Shown one piece after another: positions 26,455 to 34,302 of a stretch of 34,302 nucleotides of DNA. Every line of letters begins with the position of its first letter. Positions within the stretch are counted from its first letter, which is position 1. The stretch lies in the NCBI GenBank assembly GCA_902825875.1, contig CADECP010000053.1, positions 1-34,302 on the forward strand. Direction: 5' to 3'. Under the pieces are notes generated by a model. The model had not been told where the DNA came from. It made no database searches and saw nothing but the letters and a program-made list of their open reading frames with translations. A program made the position numbers and the translations under genes. Source of the stretch: an uncultured Acidobacteriota bacterium (lineage in GTDB: Bacteria > Acidobacteriota > Blastocatellia > RBC074).

Positions 26455-26655
26455 ATGGGCGAAGCAGTTGGCAAAATCATTTTCGTAGTTATTGCTCTGA
26501 TCGTGATTGCGTCGGTGGGATCATTGGTTCTTTCGGTTCTTGGGTTGGTGCTGGGCTTGATTCCGCTGCTGGTTAAGCTGGCCGTTTTCGGCGGCCTGAT
26601 TTATCTGGCCTGGCTGGCGTTCAACAAACTTACCGCCAAATCTCAGACGTTCTGA
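26455..26655 (+). CDS. 66-residue two-helix membrane protein
   Basis: This short protein is almost wholly hydrophobic between residues 7 and 57, giving two membrane helices (about 8-32 and 34-56), followed by a hydrophilic tail (NKLTAKSQTF). I do not recognise the family. It is preceded by a strong ribosome binding site (AAAGGAGG about 10 bases before the ATG), which argues that it is a real gene despite its size. A long bidirectional hairpin follows. Its role is unknown. Confidence 0.7.
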   Translation: MGEAVGKIIFVVIALIVIASVGSLVLSVLGLVLGLIPLLVKLAVFGGLIYLAWLAFNKLTAKSQTF

Positions 26656-26676
26656 AGTTAATCAGACTGTCTTGCC

Positions 26677-26760
26677 AAAAAAAGCCGCTCGCATCTGTTC
26701 GGTCAATCTTGTCTCCAACACGCATTGGCTGACGAACAGATGCAAGCGGCTTTTTCTTTT
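26677..26760. terminator. Long bidirectional terminator
   Basis: A 19-bp stem (26683-26701 with 26733-26751) is flanked by A7 on the left and TTTTCTTTT on the right. The one imperfect pair is a C-A mismatch on the plus strand but a G-U pair on the minus strand, so the structure is best formed in the minus-strand transcript of the phosphatase gene. The loop has additional pairing (GTCAAT with ATTGGC). Confidence 0.85.
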
Positions 26761-27442
26761 ATGCGACGGCGAACTTCGTTTTCGCGCTTTCAACCAAAAC
26801 CTGCAATTCGCTGAATCTTTCAATCAGGAAATCGGCTCCGGCTTCGGCCAGTTCGGTTCTGCCGCGAAAGCCCGGAATGTAGCCGCATGTTTTCATCTTG
26901 GCCGCGCGTCCGGCAGTCACATCAAATTTAGTATCGCCCACCATCAAACATTCAGCAGGTTCGACTCCGCAACCGCGCGCCGCCTCCAGCAACATCATCG
27001 GCGAAGGCTTTCGTTCGGGCAGGCTGTCGCCGCCGAGCACGGTTTTGAATTGCGAAAGCATGCCCAGCCCTTCCAGCAAGGCGACTGAAAATCCATAAGG
27101 TTTGTTTGTGACAATCGCTTTGGGCAGGTAATCCAACCGAGCCAGCGTTTCTGTCACTTCGGGATAGACGCAGGTTTCATCCAGCAAGTGCTCGCCGTAA
27201 TGGCGTTGATAAACCTTCAGCGCGTAATCAACTTCGGACGGCAGCGGTTCGGATTCGGTAGACGCAGCCAAAGAGCGTTCGACCAATAACCGAGCGCCTT
27301 CGCCGACAAAGTTCAGCACTCGAACCGAGGGCAAAGCTCTCAATCCAAGTTCAACGAGCATCAGGTTGACCGAATTCGCCAGATCGGCGCGCGAATCCAC
27401 CAACGTTCCATCTAAATCAAATAGCAGACATTTATAACTCAT
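26759..27442 (-). CDS. gph: HAD phosphatase, phosphoglycolate phosphatase-like
   Basis: This 227-residue HAD-superfamily hydrolase has the motifs of phosphoglycolate phosphatase: DLDGT (9-13, nucleophile Asp9 and acid Asp11), TNKP (112-115), Lys145 in ERKPSP, and GDTKFD (169-174). The cap domain is the usual helical insertion at about 16-85. It probably dephosphorylates 2-phosphoglycolate or a similar small phosphate ester; the exact substrate is not decided by sequence. I chose the ATG at 27442 because the protein then begins [13 protein letters not shown] like homologues. An in-frame start at 27493 would add 17 unmatched residues. It is divergent from the YyaL gene, with 109 bp between. Confidence 0.85.
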   Translation of the reverse strand: MSYKCLLFDLDGTLVDSRADLANSVNLMLVELGLRALPSVRVLNFVGEGARLLVERSLAASTESEPLPSEVDYALKVYQRHYGEHLLDETCVYPEVTETLARLDYLPKAIVTNKPYGFSVALLEGLGMLSQFKTVLGGDSLPERKPSPMMLLEAARGCGVEPAECLMVGDTKFDVTAGRAAKMKTCGYIPGFRGRTELAEAGADFLIERFSELQVLVESAKTKFAVA

Positions 27443-27551
27443 TGTTTTGACACCAATCGGGGCTTTTGCAATTTTCTCGAAAAAAGCTAGCATCGGATTT
27501 ACCAGCGATTTTTCCGATTTTCAACTCAACCATTTCCCGAAAGGATTCCCG

Positions 27552-29642
27552 ATGTCCGCACAACCAGACGCCGAGCCGAAGTTTACCAACCGCTTGATTG
27601 ACGAAACCAGCCCTTACTTGCTGCAACACGCGCACAACCCTGTTGATTGGCATGCGTGGAACGACGAAGCATTGGAACTCGCCCGCCGCGAAGACAAGCC
27701 GATCCTGCTTTCGATAGGTTACAGCGCCTGCCACTGGTGTCACGTCATGGCTCATGAATCGTTTGAAAACGAGCCTATCGCCAGGTTGATGAACGACAAC
27801 TTCATCAACATCAAAGTTGACCGCGAAGAGCGTCCTGATCTGGACACGATTTACATGAATGCCGTGATGATGATGAACGGGCACGGCGGATGGCCGATGA
27901 CTGTGTTTCTGACTCCCGACGGAGTTCCGTTTTACGGCGGCACTTATTACCCGCCGACTGATCGCGGAGGCATGCCGGGTTTCCCTCGCATTCTGATTTC
28001 TATCGCTGAAGCTTATCAGGCGAAGCGCAGCGAGATTGCCGAAAGCGCCCAAAGCATACTCAGCGAGTTGAAACAGATGGAAGCCGTCAAACCGGCGGAA
28101 GGCGAGTTGAGCCACGAAATCACAGACCACGCGGCGAACAACTTGCTGCGGATGCTTGACCAGGCTGAAGGCGGTTTTGGTCGCGCTCCTAAGTTTCCGC
28201 CTTCGATGACGCTGACGTTTTTGCTGCGGCAATATGCGCGAACAAAAGATCAGGCGGCGCTGGAAGCCGTCGAACTGACGCTGCAAAAAATGGCCAACGG
28301 CGGAATGTACGACCAACTTGGCGGAGGTTTTCATCGTTATTCGGTGGACGAACGCTGGCTGGTTCCGCATTTTGAAAAGATGCTTTACGACAACGCTCTG
28401 CTGGCGCGCGTTTACCTGGACGCTTTTCTGGTCACTGGCAACGAATTTTACAAACGCATTGCCACCGAAACCCTGGATTACGTTCGCCGGGAAATGCTGG
28501 ACGCAAGCGGCGGTTTTTACTCGTCGCAAGACGCCGACAGCGAAGGCGAAGAAGGAAAGTTTTTCGTCTGGTCGTTGAAAGAAGTCGAAGCTTTGTTGAG
28601 CGAACAAGATGCCAAACTCTTTTGCCGTTACTTTGATGTGACCGAATACGGCAACTTTGAAGATAACAACATCCTGCACGTTGATGTCGCGGCGGAAAGC
28701 ATCGCACGGTTGATGCGCGTGTCGGTTGAAGAACTCAATGCAGCAATCGCTCGCGGCAAACAGATTTTGTTTGAAGCCCGCGAACATCGCATCAAACCGT
28801 TCCGCGATGAAAAGATGCTGACCGCTTGGAATGGATTGATGCTGCGTAGTTTTGCCGAAGCCGCGCGCGTGCTGGATCGAAGCGATTACCTGGAAATCGC
28901 CACAAACAACGCAAACTTTTTGCTGCGCGAACTGAAACGCACCGATGGTTCTAAAAGCCGATTGCTGCGAACGCACAAAGACGGCGAAAGCAAATTGAAC
29001 GCTTATCTGGAAGATTACGCTTATCTGGCCGACGGATTGTTGTCGCTGTACGAAGCAACGTTTGACCTGCGATGGTTTCAGGAAGCGCAGGCGCTTATCG
29101 AAACCATGATCGAACAGTTCGCTGACAATGACGAAGGCGGATTTTTCTTCACCAGCGCCGACCACGAAAAACTGATTGCCAGAACCAAAGACTGGTACGA
29201 CAACGCCACGCCGGGCGGCAATTCAGTTGCGGCGCACGTGCTGTTGCGATTCGCTCTGCTGACCGGCGAAGACAGTTATCGTCAAAAAGCCGAACAAATT
29301 TTGAAGCTGTTGAAATCGGCGATGATGCGTTCGCCCAGCGCGTTCGGTCATTTGCTGTGCGCGTTGGATACGTTGCTGGCTTCGCCTTATGAAATCGCCA
29401 TCGTCGGCGAACCGGAAGTGGCAGAAACTCAAGCAATGATTGCCGAAGTGTTCAGCCGTTACCTGCCGAACAAAGTCGTTGCGCTGGCGACAGTCGGCAA
29501 CGATTCAGCGGCGACTGCGATCAAGCTGCTTGAACATCGCCAGCAAGTCGAAGCCAAGCCGACGGCGTATGTTTGTCGCAACTTTTATTGCCAGTCGCCT
29601 GTCACCGACAGCAAAAAACTTGCTGAGCAATTAAACGTTTGA
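27552..29642 (+). CDS. yyaL: YyaL/DUF255 thioredoxin-like protein
   Basis: This 696-residue protein of the DUF255 (spermatogenesis-associated 20-like) family has an N-terminal thioredoxin-like domain, about 10-170, with the active-site pattern ACHWCHVM (59-66; Cys60 and Cys63), then GGWPM and GGTYYPP motifs. The rest is a long alpha/alpha toroid like N-acylglucosamine epimerases and glycosidases. The biochemical role is unknown. I chose the ATG at 27552 because AAAGGA precedes it and the conserved [21 protein letters not shown] follows soon after; a longer start at 27447 would add 35 unmatched residues. A 9-bp inverted repeat follows the stop. Confidence 0.92.
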   Translation: MSAQPDAEPKFTNRLIDETSPYLLQHAHNPVDWHAWNDEALELARREDKPILLSIGYSACHWCHVMAHESFENEPIARLMNDNFINIKVDREERPDLDTIYMNAVMMMNGHGGWPMTVFLTPDGVPFYGGTYYPPTDRGGMPGFPRILISIAEAYQAKRSEIAESAQSILSELKQMEAVKPAEGELSHEITDHAANNLLRMLDQAEGGFGRAPKFPPSMTLTFLLRQYARTKDQAALEAVELTLQKMANGGMYDQLGGGFHRYSVDERWLVPHFEKMLYDNALLARVYLDAFLVTGNEFYKRIATETLDYVRREMLDASGGFYSSQDADSEGEEGKFFVWSLKEVEALLSEQDAKLFCRYFDVTEYGNFEDNNILHVDVAAESIARLMRVSVEELNAAIARGKQILFEAREHRIKPFRDEKMLTAWNGLMLRSFAEAARVLDRSDYLEIATNNANFLLRELKRTDGSKSRLLRTHKDGESKLNAYLEDYAYLADGLLSLYEATFDLRWFQEAQALIETMIEQFADNDEGGFFFTSADHEKLIARTKDWYDNATPGGNSVAAHVLLRFALLTGEDSYRQKAEQILKLLKSAMMRSPSAFGHLLCALDTLLASPYEIAIVGEPEVAETQAMIAEVFSRYLPNKVVALATVGNDSAATAIKLLEHRQQVEAKPTAYVCRNFYCQSPVTDSKKLAEQLNV

Positions 29643-29643
29643 G

Positions 29644-29682
29644 GCTGGCGCGTCGCCCGAATCGTCAAAAACTCGCGCCAGC
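29644..29682 (+). repeat. Inverted repeat after yyaL
   Basis: Perfect 9-bp arms (GCTGGCGCG at 29644-29652 and its complement at 29674-29682) are separated by 21 bases. It begins 2 bases after the yyaL stop. The tail is not T-rich, so it is at best a weak or factor-assisted terminator. Confidence 0.4.
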
Positions 29683-29694
29683 AAAGGCCGAAAA

Positions 29695-29723
29695 TTGACA
29701 GTCACCAACGATTTACATAAGAT
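29695..29723 (+). promoter_or_regulatory. Sigma-70-like promoter for the rodZ-like gene
   Basis: A perfect -35 hexamer TTGACA (29695-29700), exactly 17 bp of spacer, and a -10 TAAGAT (29718-29723, four of six matches) lie 91 bp before the rodZ-like start. Confidence 0.65.
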
Positions 29724-29813
29724 TCCGGCCACGTTAATTCCGCGAAGAATAAGTGGTCATCTTCAAAACTTTGCTTCGGGCAATCAAATGCCCGGAGCAC
29801 CGGAACTAAAACA

Positions 29814-30611
29814 ATGGCGTCTTTGGGTGAGCAACTAAAAAAAGCGCGAGAGGAACGCGGTGTAACCATCAGGGACATCGCCGCATCCACACACCTCGGC
29901 GCTCGTTTTCTGCAAGCAATCGAAAATGACGATTACAAGATTCTGCCTGGCGGAGTGTTCAACCGAGCCTTCGTTCGCAAATTCGCCCGCCAGGTCGGCA
30001 TGGACGAAGAACAAGCCGTTCGCTTGTATGAAGAACAGTTGCGTGAATCGGGCGGCGAACCAGAGAAATCGTCTTATCTGGGATTGGGCGACGAAATGGA
30101 AGCCAAGGCTTCGTCTGGCAATAGCGCACTGCTGACTGGAATTTTGATCGTGTTGCTGGGCGCGATTGGCGCAGCCGTTTATCTGGCTTTTTTCAGGGGC
30201 GCTGATTCACCCGAAACTTCGCCTGTTGCGATTTCAACTCCCACGCCACAACCAACAGCAACCCCTTCGCCGGTTGAATCGCCCAACGCCTCGCCATCGC
30301 CGACTGTTTCTCCGACGCCGGAAGACATCAGCGGTTTGCGAGTTCAATTGATCGCCAATCTGGACGATTGCTGGGTCAGTTTCAGAACCGACGGCGGCAA
30401 AAACGAACAGGTGACACTGCTCAAAGGCGAAACGAAAGAGTTTCAAGCAAACGAAAAAATCAGTTTTATCCGAGTGGGCAACCTGCCCGCACTAAACATT
30501 TTGGTTAACGGGCGTCGCATCAGCATTGATAAGCTTGCGCCCAACCGTAAAGGTCAAGTCGTAGACAATGTCGTCATCTCAAAAGATAACTATCAAGGAT
30601 TCGTTGAATAA
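29814..30611 (+). CDS. rodZ: RodZ-like cytoskeleton-associated membrane protein
   Basis: This 265-residue protein has the RodZ architecture: an N-terminal Xre/HTH_25-type helix-turn-helix domain (about 4-70, LGEQLKKAREERGVTIRDIA and LPGGVFNRAFVRKFARQVGM), one membrane helix (about 105-127), a Pro/Thr/Ser-rich linker (132-170), and a C-terminal DUF4115 beta domain (about 173-257, with WVSFRTDGG). RodZ links MreB to the membrane and helps rod shape; in some lineages it is a broader membrane regulator. The gene has a good sigma-70-like promoter. The sequence upstream of the ATG has no strong ribosome binding site. Confidence 0.85.
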   Translation: MASLGEQLKKAREERGVTIRDIAASTHLGARFLQAIENDDYKILPGGVFNRAFVRKFARQVGMDEEQAVRLYEEQLRESGGEPEKSSYLGLGDEMEAKASSGNSALLTGILIVLLGAIGAAVYLAFFRGADSPETSPVAISTPTPQPTATPSPVESPNASPSPTVSPTPEDISGLRVQLIANLDDCWVSFRTDGGKNEQVTLLKGETKEFQANEKISFIRVGNLPALNILVNGRRISIDKLAPNRKGQVVDNVVISKDNYQGFVE

Positions 30612-30711
30612 CGATTTGACCGCTTGCCAGGTGGGCAAGCTGGCAAAAGTGTGGCTCGGCGGCAAACCGACCAAATGCCGCCTGCACCTGCCGCAAAAAC
30701 CGAATAGCTAA
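30604..30711 (+). CDS. Possible 35-codon small ORF overlapping the rodZ end
   Basis: A TTG-started frame of 35 codons overlaps the last bases of the rodZ-like gene and stops shortly before the terminator. AAGGA lies about 5 bases before the TTG. The peptide is basic (for example GGKPTKCRLHLPQK) with no family match by eye. Within the same stretch lie a 7-bp GCTTGCC palindrome (30622-30640) and a GGCGGCA/TGCCGCC pairing, so the region may be only an RNA structure. Confidence 0.2.
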   Translation: MNNDLTACQVGKLAKVWLGGKPTKCRLHLPQKPNS

Positions 30712-30715
30712 AATC

Positions 30716-30749
30716 GCCGCGCGCCAATCCGCGCGGCTTTTGTTTTTTT
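30716..30749 (+). terminator. Terminator of the rodZ-like gene
   Basis: A perfect 8-bp GC stem (GCCGCGCG at 30716-30723 with 30730-30737) has a six-base loop and is followed by TTTTGTTTTTTT. This is a textbook intrinsic terminator. Confidence 0.85.
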
Positions 30750-30755
30750 GGGTAC

Positions 30756-30774
30756 GCGAGCGCCCTTCGCTCGC
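30756..30774 (+). repeat. Palindrome before the guaB ribosome binding site
   Basis: A perfect 7-bp stem GCGAGCG/CGCTCGC with a CCCTT loop is preceded by GGTAC. It sits between the upstream terminator and the guaB GAGG, about 18 bases before the ATG. It looks like an interspersed extragenic palindrome, and could affect guaB translation. Confidence 0.55.
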
Positions 30775-30786
30775 CGCAATTATTGA

Positions 30787-32259
<1,473 letters not shown>

Positions 32260-32311
32260 TTTTGATTGTCGCCAGATGCGGTGATGTTCGGGAACAAACT
32301 ATAAGCTCAGT

Positions 32312-32581
32312 TTATTTGGCTTTCGATTCAAGCGGAGCAAGCTTCTTTTCCAGTTTCGACAGCGCATTTGCCTTCGCCCTGTAGATGGCGGCAAAAGCCA
32401 TCTGCCGCTGGAAACGATCAAGCAAGGTATCCGCCATTTGTCGAACACTGGTTTCGTTGGTTGGAGTAAGCAATTCAAAAGCTTTGCATTCAAAACCGAC
32501 AAGGTGTTCTTCGTGCTTGGCTCTTTTGACCCCGTTTGTGTTGGCGGCACCAGCGGCGGAGGCCAATAATTCAAGCGCCAT
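32312..32581 (-). CDS. Possible split C-terminal part or separate small protein
   Basis: This 89-residue alpha-helical protein (helices such as SVRQMADTLLDRFQRQMAFAAIYRAKANALSKLEKK) has no family I can name. The ATG at 32581 lies 4 bases after the stop of the upstream 338-residue gene, with AAAGGATGA overlapping that stop, so translational coupling is plausible. The same frame remains open upstream, inside the end of the 338-residue gene (to about 32640), and encodes helix-like sequence (ILSGIAATIASKDEP). A frameshift that split one longer protein is thus an alternative explanation. Confidence 0.5.
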   Translation of the reverse strand: MALELLASAAGAANTNGVKRAKHEEHLVGFECKAFELLTPTNETSVRQMADTLLDRFQRQMAFAAIYRAKANALSKLEKKLAPLESKAK

Positions 32582-32585
32582 TGGC

Positions 32586-33602
32586 TCATCCTTTGAAGCG
32601 ATTGTTGCCGCAATACCGCTCAGAATTAACACAGCTAACGATCAGTTGCCGAAACTTCATGGCGGTTCCCGGCTCTCTTTGCTCCACTCCAAGCAAGCAT
32701 TCGATCAAGAAACCATAGTAGGCTCGCTGGGCTTCTTCGCCTGCAACCGGGATTTTTCGCCCTTGCTTGTCAAAAGGCGGAGCCGGAAACACAGATGATC
32801 TGAGGCTGCTGACAACCCGATGCACGTTGTCCGACGAAACTGGAAAGTTCCGCAAAGCTTGAATGTACCCTATCACCAGCCTGTCGGCTTCCGCACGATC
32901 CCGGATTGCCATTTCGCGGATGGCGCTGCCGACGCTGACTTGCGTGGGATCGGTGTCAAAGAGTTTGTTGATAGATTCGATTGCTTGTTTTTTGTCGCCA
33001 GCCTGTAACGCTTCATAAGCCGACGAAGAATGCGATTTTACTTCTTCGGCCTCGCCCATCTGCTCCTTGCCCAGCTTTACCAGTTCTTCAAAGAACGCCG
33101 CATCACGTTTTGCGACGGCAAGAATTTTGCGCCGCACTTGCTCCTGAGCCAGCATTTCTCCGGTCGGCTCTATCGGATTCGATCCTTTTTTCAGTTCTTT
33201 CAACTTTTGCCGTGTCTCCTTGTCCGGCAGAGCCAATTCAAATGCTTCCTTCAGCAATTGCTCCGCCCATCGCTTGTCCATTCCCCAAACAGCATCTGCG
33301 ATCTCCGCTTTCACAACCGCTTTGGCCAATGGCGAAGACAGACTAACAACATTCGCATCCAGATTGGACAGTTCGGAAAGCAACAATTCTTTTTGACGCT
33401 GGATTTCTTCTTTATCTACTTTCGTTTTGAGTTCTGTGGAGATTGCCGGAACGGCTGGGGCTTTTGGCTGAACTTGTTGTGGACGCTGAGTCGCTGTCGG
33501 CTGTTTCGTCGAAACTTTGGCTTCCTGAGCCGACACTGCCGGATCAATCAGAAGGACAGCCAGCACAACAAGAAGCCTGGTAAAAAGCTGATAGCGAACC
33601 AT
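32586..33602 (-). CDS. Secreted helical protein of unknown function
   Basis: This 338-residue exported protein has a signal peptide ending in VSA before QEAKV (residue 25). A Pro/Gln-rich stretch follows, then an all-helical region with repeats of about 40 residues (AVVKAEIADAVWGMDKRWAEQLLKEAF split over two helices, and DRAEADRLVIGYIQAL). I recall similar secreted hypothetical proteins in acidobacterial genomes but no function. I chose the ATG at 33602 because GAGG lies 5 bases upstream; the GTG two codons earlier is less likely. The ilvA remnant ends a few bases before it. The C-terminus (FRQLIVSCVNSERYCGNN) looks abrupt, which supports a frameshift with the next frame. Confidence 0.7.
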   Translation of the reverse strand: MVRYQLFTRLLVVLAVLLIDPAVSAQEAKVSTKQPTATQRPQQVQPKAPAVPAISTELKTKVDKEEIQRQKELLLSELSNLDANVVSLSSPLAKAVVKAEIADAVWGMDKRWAEQLLKEAFELALPDKETRQKLKELKKGSNPIEPTGEMLAQEQVRRKILAVAKRDAAFFEELVKLGKEQMGEAEEVKSHSSSAYEALQAGDKKQAIESINKLFDTDPTQVSVGSAIREMAIRDRAEADRLVIGYIQALRNFPVSSDNVHRVVSSLRSSVFPAPPFDKQGRKIPVAGEEAQRAYYGFLIECLLGVEQREPGTAMKFRQLIVSCVNSERYCGNNRFKG

Positions 33603-33604
33603 TG

Positions 33605-33793
33605 TCACCTCAATTCAGGATCATTGGCTTCCCAACGCCGAAAGAAGCTGCCGGTCATCTGCAAGTTTTCAAACTTGAAGTAGGTGTTGCAGCCGCACAA
33701 CCGGCTGAGCGTGTGCGACAACGGACAAGGTGTTTGATAAATCGCGCGCCCCAGACGTTCGCGCGCGGCTTGGATGTCGGAAAGTGTGACCAT
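33605..33793 (-). pseudogene. N-terminal remnant of threonine ammonia-lyase
   Basis: This 62-codon frame begins like IlvA/TdcB threonine dehydratases: [20 protein letters not shown], then [18 protein letters not shown] and TGSF. The match stops exactly where the PLP lysine of TGSFKxRGA should be; instead it reads [12 protein letters not shown] and a stop. The remaining 80 percent or more of the enzyme, including the cofactor lysine, is absent from the window. The break point is near 33648, and the residual tail carries the ribosome binding site of the next gene. This is a deletion remnant and cannot be active. Confidence 0.75.
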
Positions 33794-33799
33794 GCGGGA

Positions 33800-33828
33800 A
33801 AGGTAGAAGCCACATCAAAAACTGTCAA
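33800..33828 (-). promoter_or_regulatory. Candidate promoter of the ilvA remnant
   Basis: On the minus strand TTGACA (33828-33823), a 17-bp spacer and TACCTT (33805-33800, three of six matches) lie directly before the remnant's ATG. The start codon would fall almost at the transcription start, so a leaderless message is implied. This promoter may now serve the downstream 338-residue gene. Confidence 0.4.
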
Positions 33829-33868
33829 ACTGGGTTGCTAAAATTGTAGTTAAAAAAAGCGGCAACTT

Positions 33869-34069
33869 TTGTTGACTGATCATTTCATGCCAAAGCTGTC
33901 AGGTCTGCAAAGATATGTGTTAGTCAGCTCGACCGCCGAGCAGATAAAACAGCACATTCTAAGTGATATCCTCCGCTTTAGGTGCGGCTTGCCTCATACC
34001 GACGACATCGCACTAACCACGTTGAAGACTATAGCGAGTTGCAAATGTAAGCGACCGATGGACGACTGA
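33869..34069 (+). pseudogene. C-terminal remnant resembling a SpoIIE/PP2C phosphatase
   Basis: The 66-codon frame starts at a TTG and has no ribosome binding site. Residues about 21-53 (STAEQIKQHILSDILRF, then G-x-P-H-TDDIALTTLK) follow the pattern at the end of SpoIIE/RsbU-type PP2C phosphatases (S-AE-I---IL-D---F--G-P--DDI-L--LK). The phosphatase body and most metal ligands are missing upstream, where the frame closes at 33851. The last 13 residues come from the left arm of the inverted repeat. It is best read as a decayed gene end; no other copy of the gene is in the window. Confidence 0.4.
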
Positions 34070-34178
34070 CAGAAAAAAAAGACAGGAAAAAGTTCTAACT
34101 GCGGGTTGGTCATTTTCCCTGTCCCTCTCTTCCTGTCAGCCCTGCATTGGTCGCAGACGTTTGCAATTCGCTATAAGT
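34027..34178. repeat. Long imperfect inverted repeat (about 150 bp)
   Basis: The left arm from 34031 (ATAGCGAGTTGCAAATG...) pairs with the right arm ending at 34174 (...TTTGCAATTCGCTAT). The outer 30 bases match at 25 positions. The inner part continues as a purine-rich arm (CTGACAG, A8, GACAGG, A5) against a pyrimidine-rich arm (TTTTCCCTGTCC, CTCTCTTCCTGTCAG), leaving a loop of about 20 bases near 34093-34111. No coding sequence fits the element. It is compatible with a MITE-like insertion or a long structured RNA; which one cannot be told here. Confidence 0.7.
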
Positions 34179-34196
34179 GATGTAAAAAGTGAAATT

Positions 34197-34217
34197 TGTT
34201 CTTTGACTAAAAGAACA
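34197..34217. repeat. Short inverted repeat
   Basis: A perfect 8-bp stem TGTTCTTT/AAAGAACA has a GACTA loop. It is AT-rich, lies in the non-coding right end, and has no clear role. Confidence 0.35.
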
Positions 34218-34269
34218 CATCTTGACGATAGCAACCGAAGACAATTTAACACGAGTTTGGACAAATAAA

Positions 34270-34289
34270 GGGAGGCCGCTCGGCCTCCC
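34270..34289 (-). terminator. Hairpin likely ending a minus-strand gene beyond the window
   Basis: A perfect 8-bp stem GGGAGGCC/GGCCTCCC has a four-base loop and, on the minus strand, is followed by TTTATTTG. It would terminate a transcript entering from beyond the right edge of the window. Confidence 0.5.
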
Positions 34290-34302
34290 CATGAGGCATT
34301 TG

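Noticed and set aside
27432..29165. Long minus-strand open frame of 577 codons opposite yyaL
   Set aside because: It lies wholly antisense to the well-supported yyaL gene, has no family motifs and only arises from codon bias of the sense gene.
32299..32613. Minus-strand frame of 104 codons overlapping the 89-residue frame
   Set aside because: It overlaps a better-supported frame that has a ribosome binding site and helical protein-like composition; this one is Arg/Leu/Pro-rich with no pattern.
33794..34302. Complete mobile element or tRNA in the right-end non-coding region
   Set aside because: No transposase or integrase frame, no tRNA cloverleaf and no terminal sequence matching a known insertion sequence; only the inverted repeats and the gene remnants are supportable.

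Overview
The window looks like a chromosomal segment of an Acidobacteriota bacterium, most likely of the Blastocatellia type. The taxonomic signals are a huge secreted protein ending in a TIGR03437 domain (a family built largely from Solibacter-type acidobacterial proteins), an ECF sigma factor of the TIGR02999 type next to a serine/threonine kinase with a WD40 tail, the moderate GC content and the many small intergenic palindromes. No rRNA, tRNA, CRISPR array or intact insertion sequence was seen.

Layout. (1) Positions 1-4400 hold a serine-biosynthesis cluster: DUF1015, serA, a small DUF4160/DUF2442 pair and serC, closed by a strong hairpin. A heptanucleotide inverted-repeat array lies directly before serA. 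(2) On the minus strand, 4419-11508 carries a YiaA-like membrane protein and a 2164-residue exported protein (seven kelch repeats, six Ig-like He_PIG domains, two LamG domains, a cohesin-like domain and TIGR03437). (3) 11921-15809 is an ECF sigma factor overlapping a membrane Ser/Thr kinase with 14 regular WD40 blades. A tandem direct repeat around a TATAAT box lies upstream. (4) 15902-16918 is an RlmI-like RNA methyltransferase. (5) 17067-23127 is a same-strand block with an osmotic-stress flavour: a GpgS-like glycosyltransferase fused to a HAD phosphatase, a DUF389 membrane protein with an OmpA-like tail, an MscS channel and an SLC13-type permease with RCK_C domains.

(6) 23134-29642 is general housekeeping and accessory content: a hypothetical protein, a small secreted protein, a secreted M20 peptidase behind a YkgJ cysteine-cluster protein, a 66-residue membrane protein, a phosphoglycolate-phosphatase-like HAD enzyme and a YyaL/DUF255 protein. 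(7) 29814-32259 has a RodZ-like protein and guaB, separated by a strong terminator and a second palindrome. (8) 32312-34302 is a decaying region: a secreted protein of unknown function with a possibly split C-terminus, the first 45 or so codons of a threonine ammonia-lyase cut off at its catalytic lysine, a short SpoIIE/PP2C-like C-terminal remnant, and a roughly 150-bp imperfect inverted repeat of unknown origin.

The most interesting items are the fused putative glucosylglycerate enzyme in its osmotic context, the long inverted repeat beside gene remnants at the right end, the heptamer array abutting serA, and the direct repeats in front of the sigma-factor/kinase operon. All functional calls come from motif recognition by eye; no database search was run.
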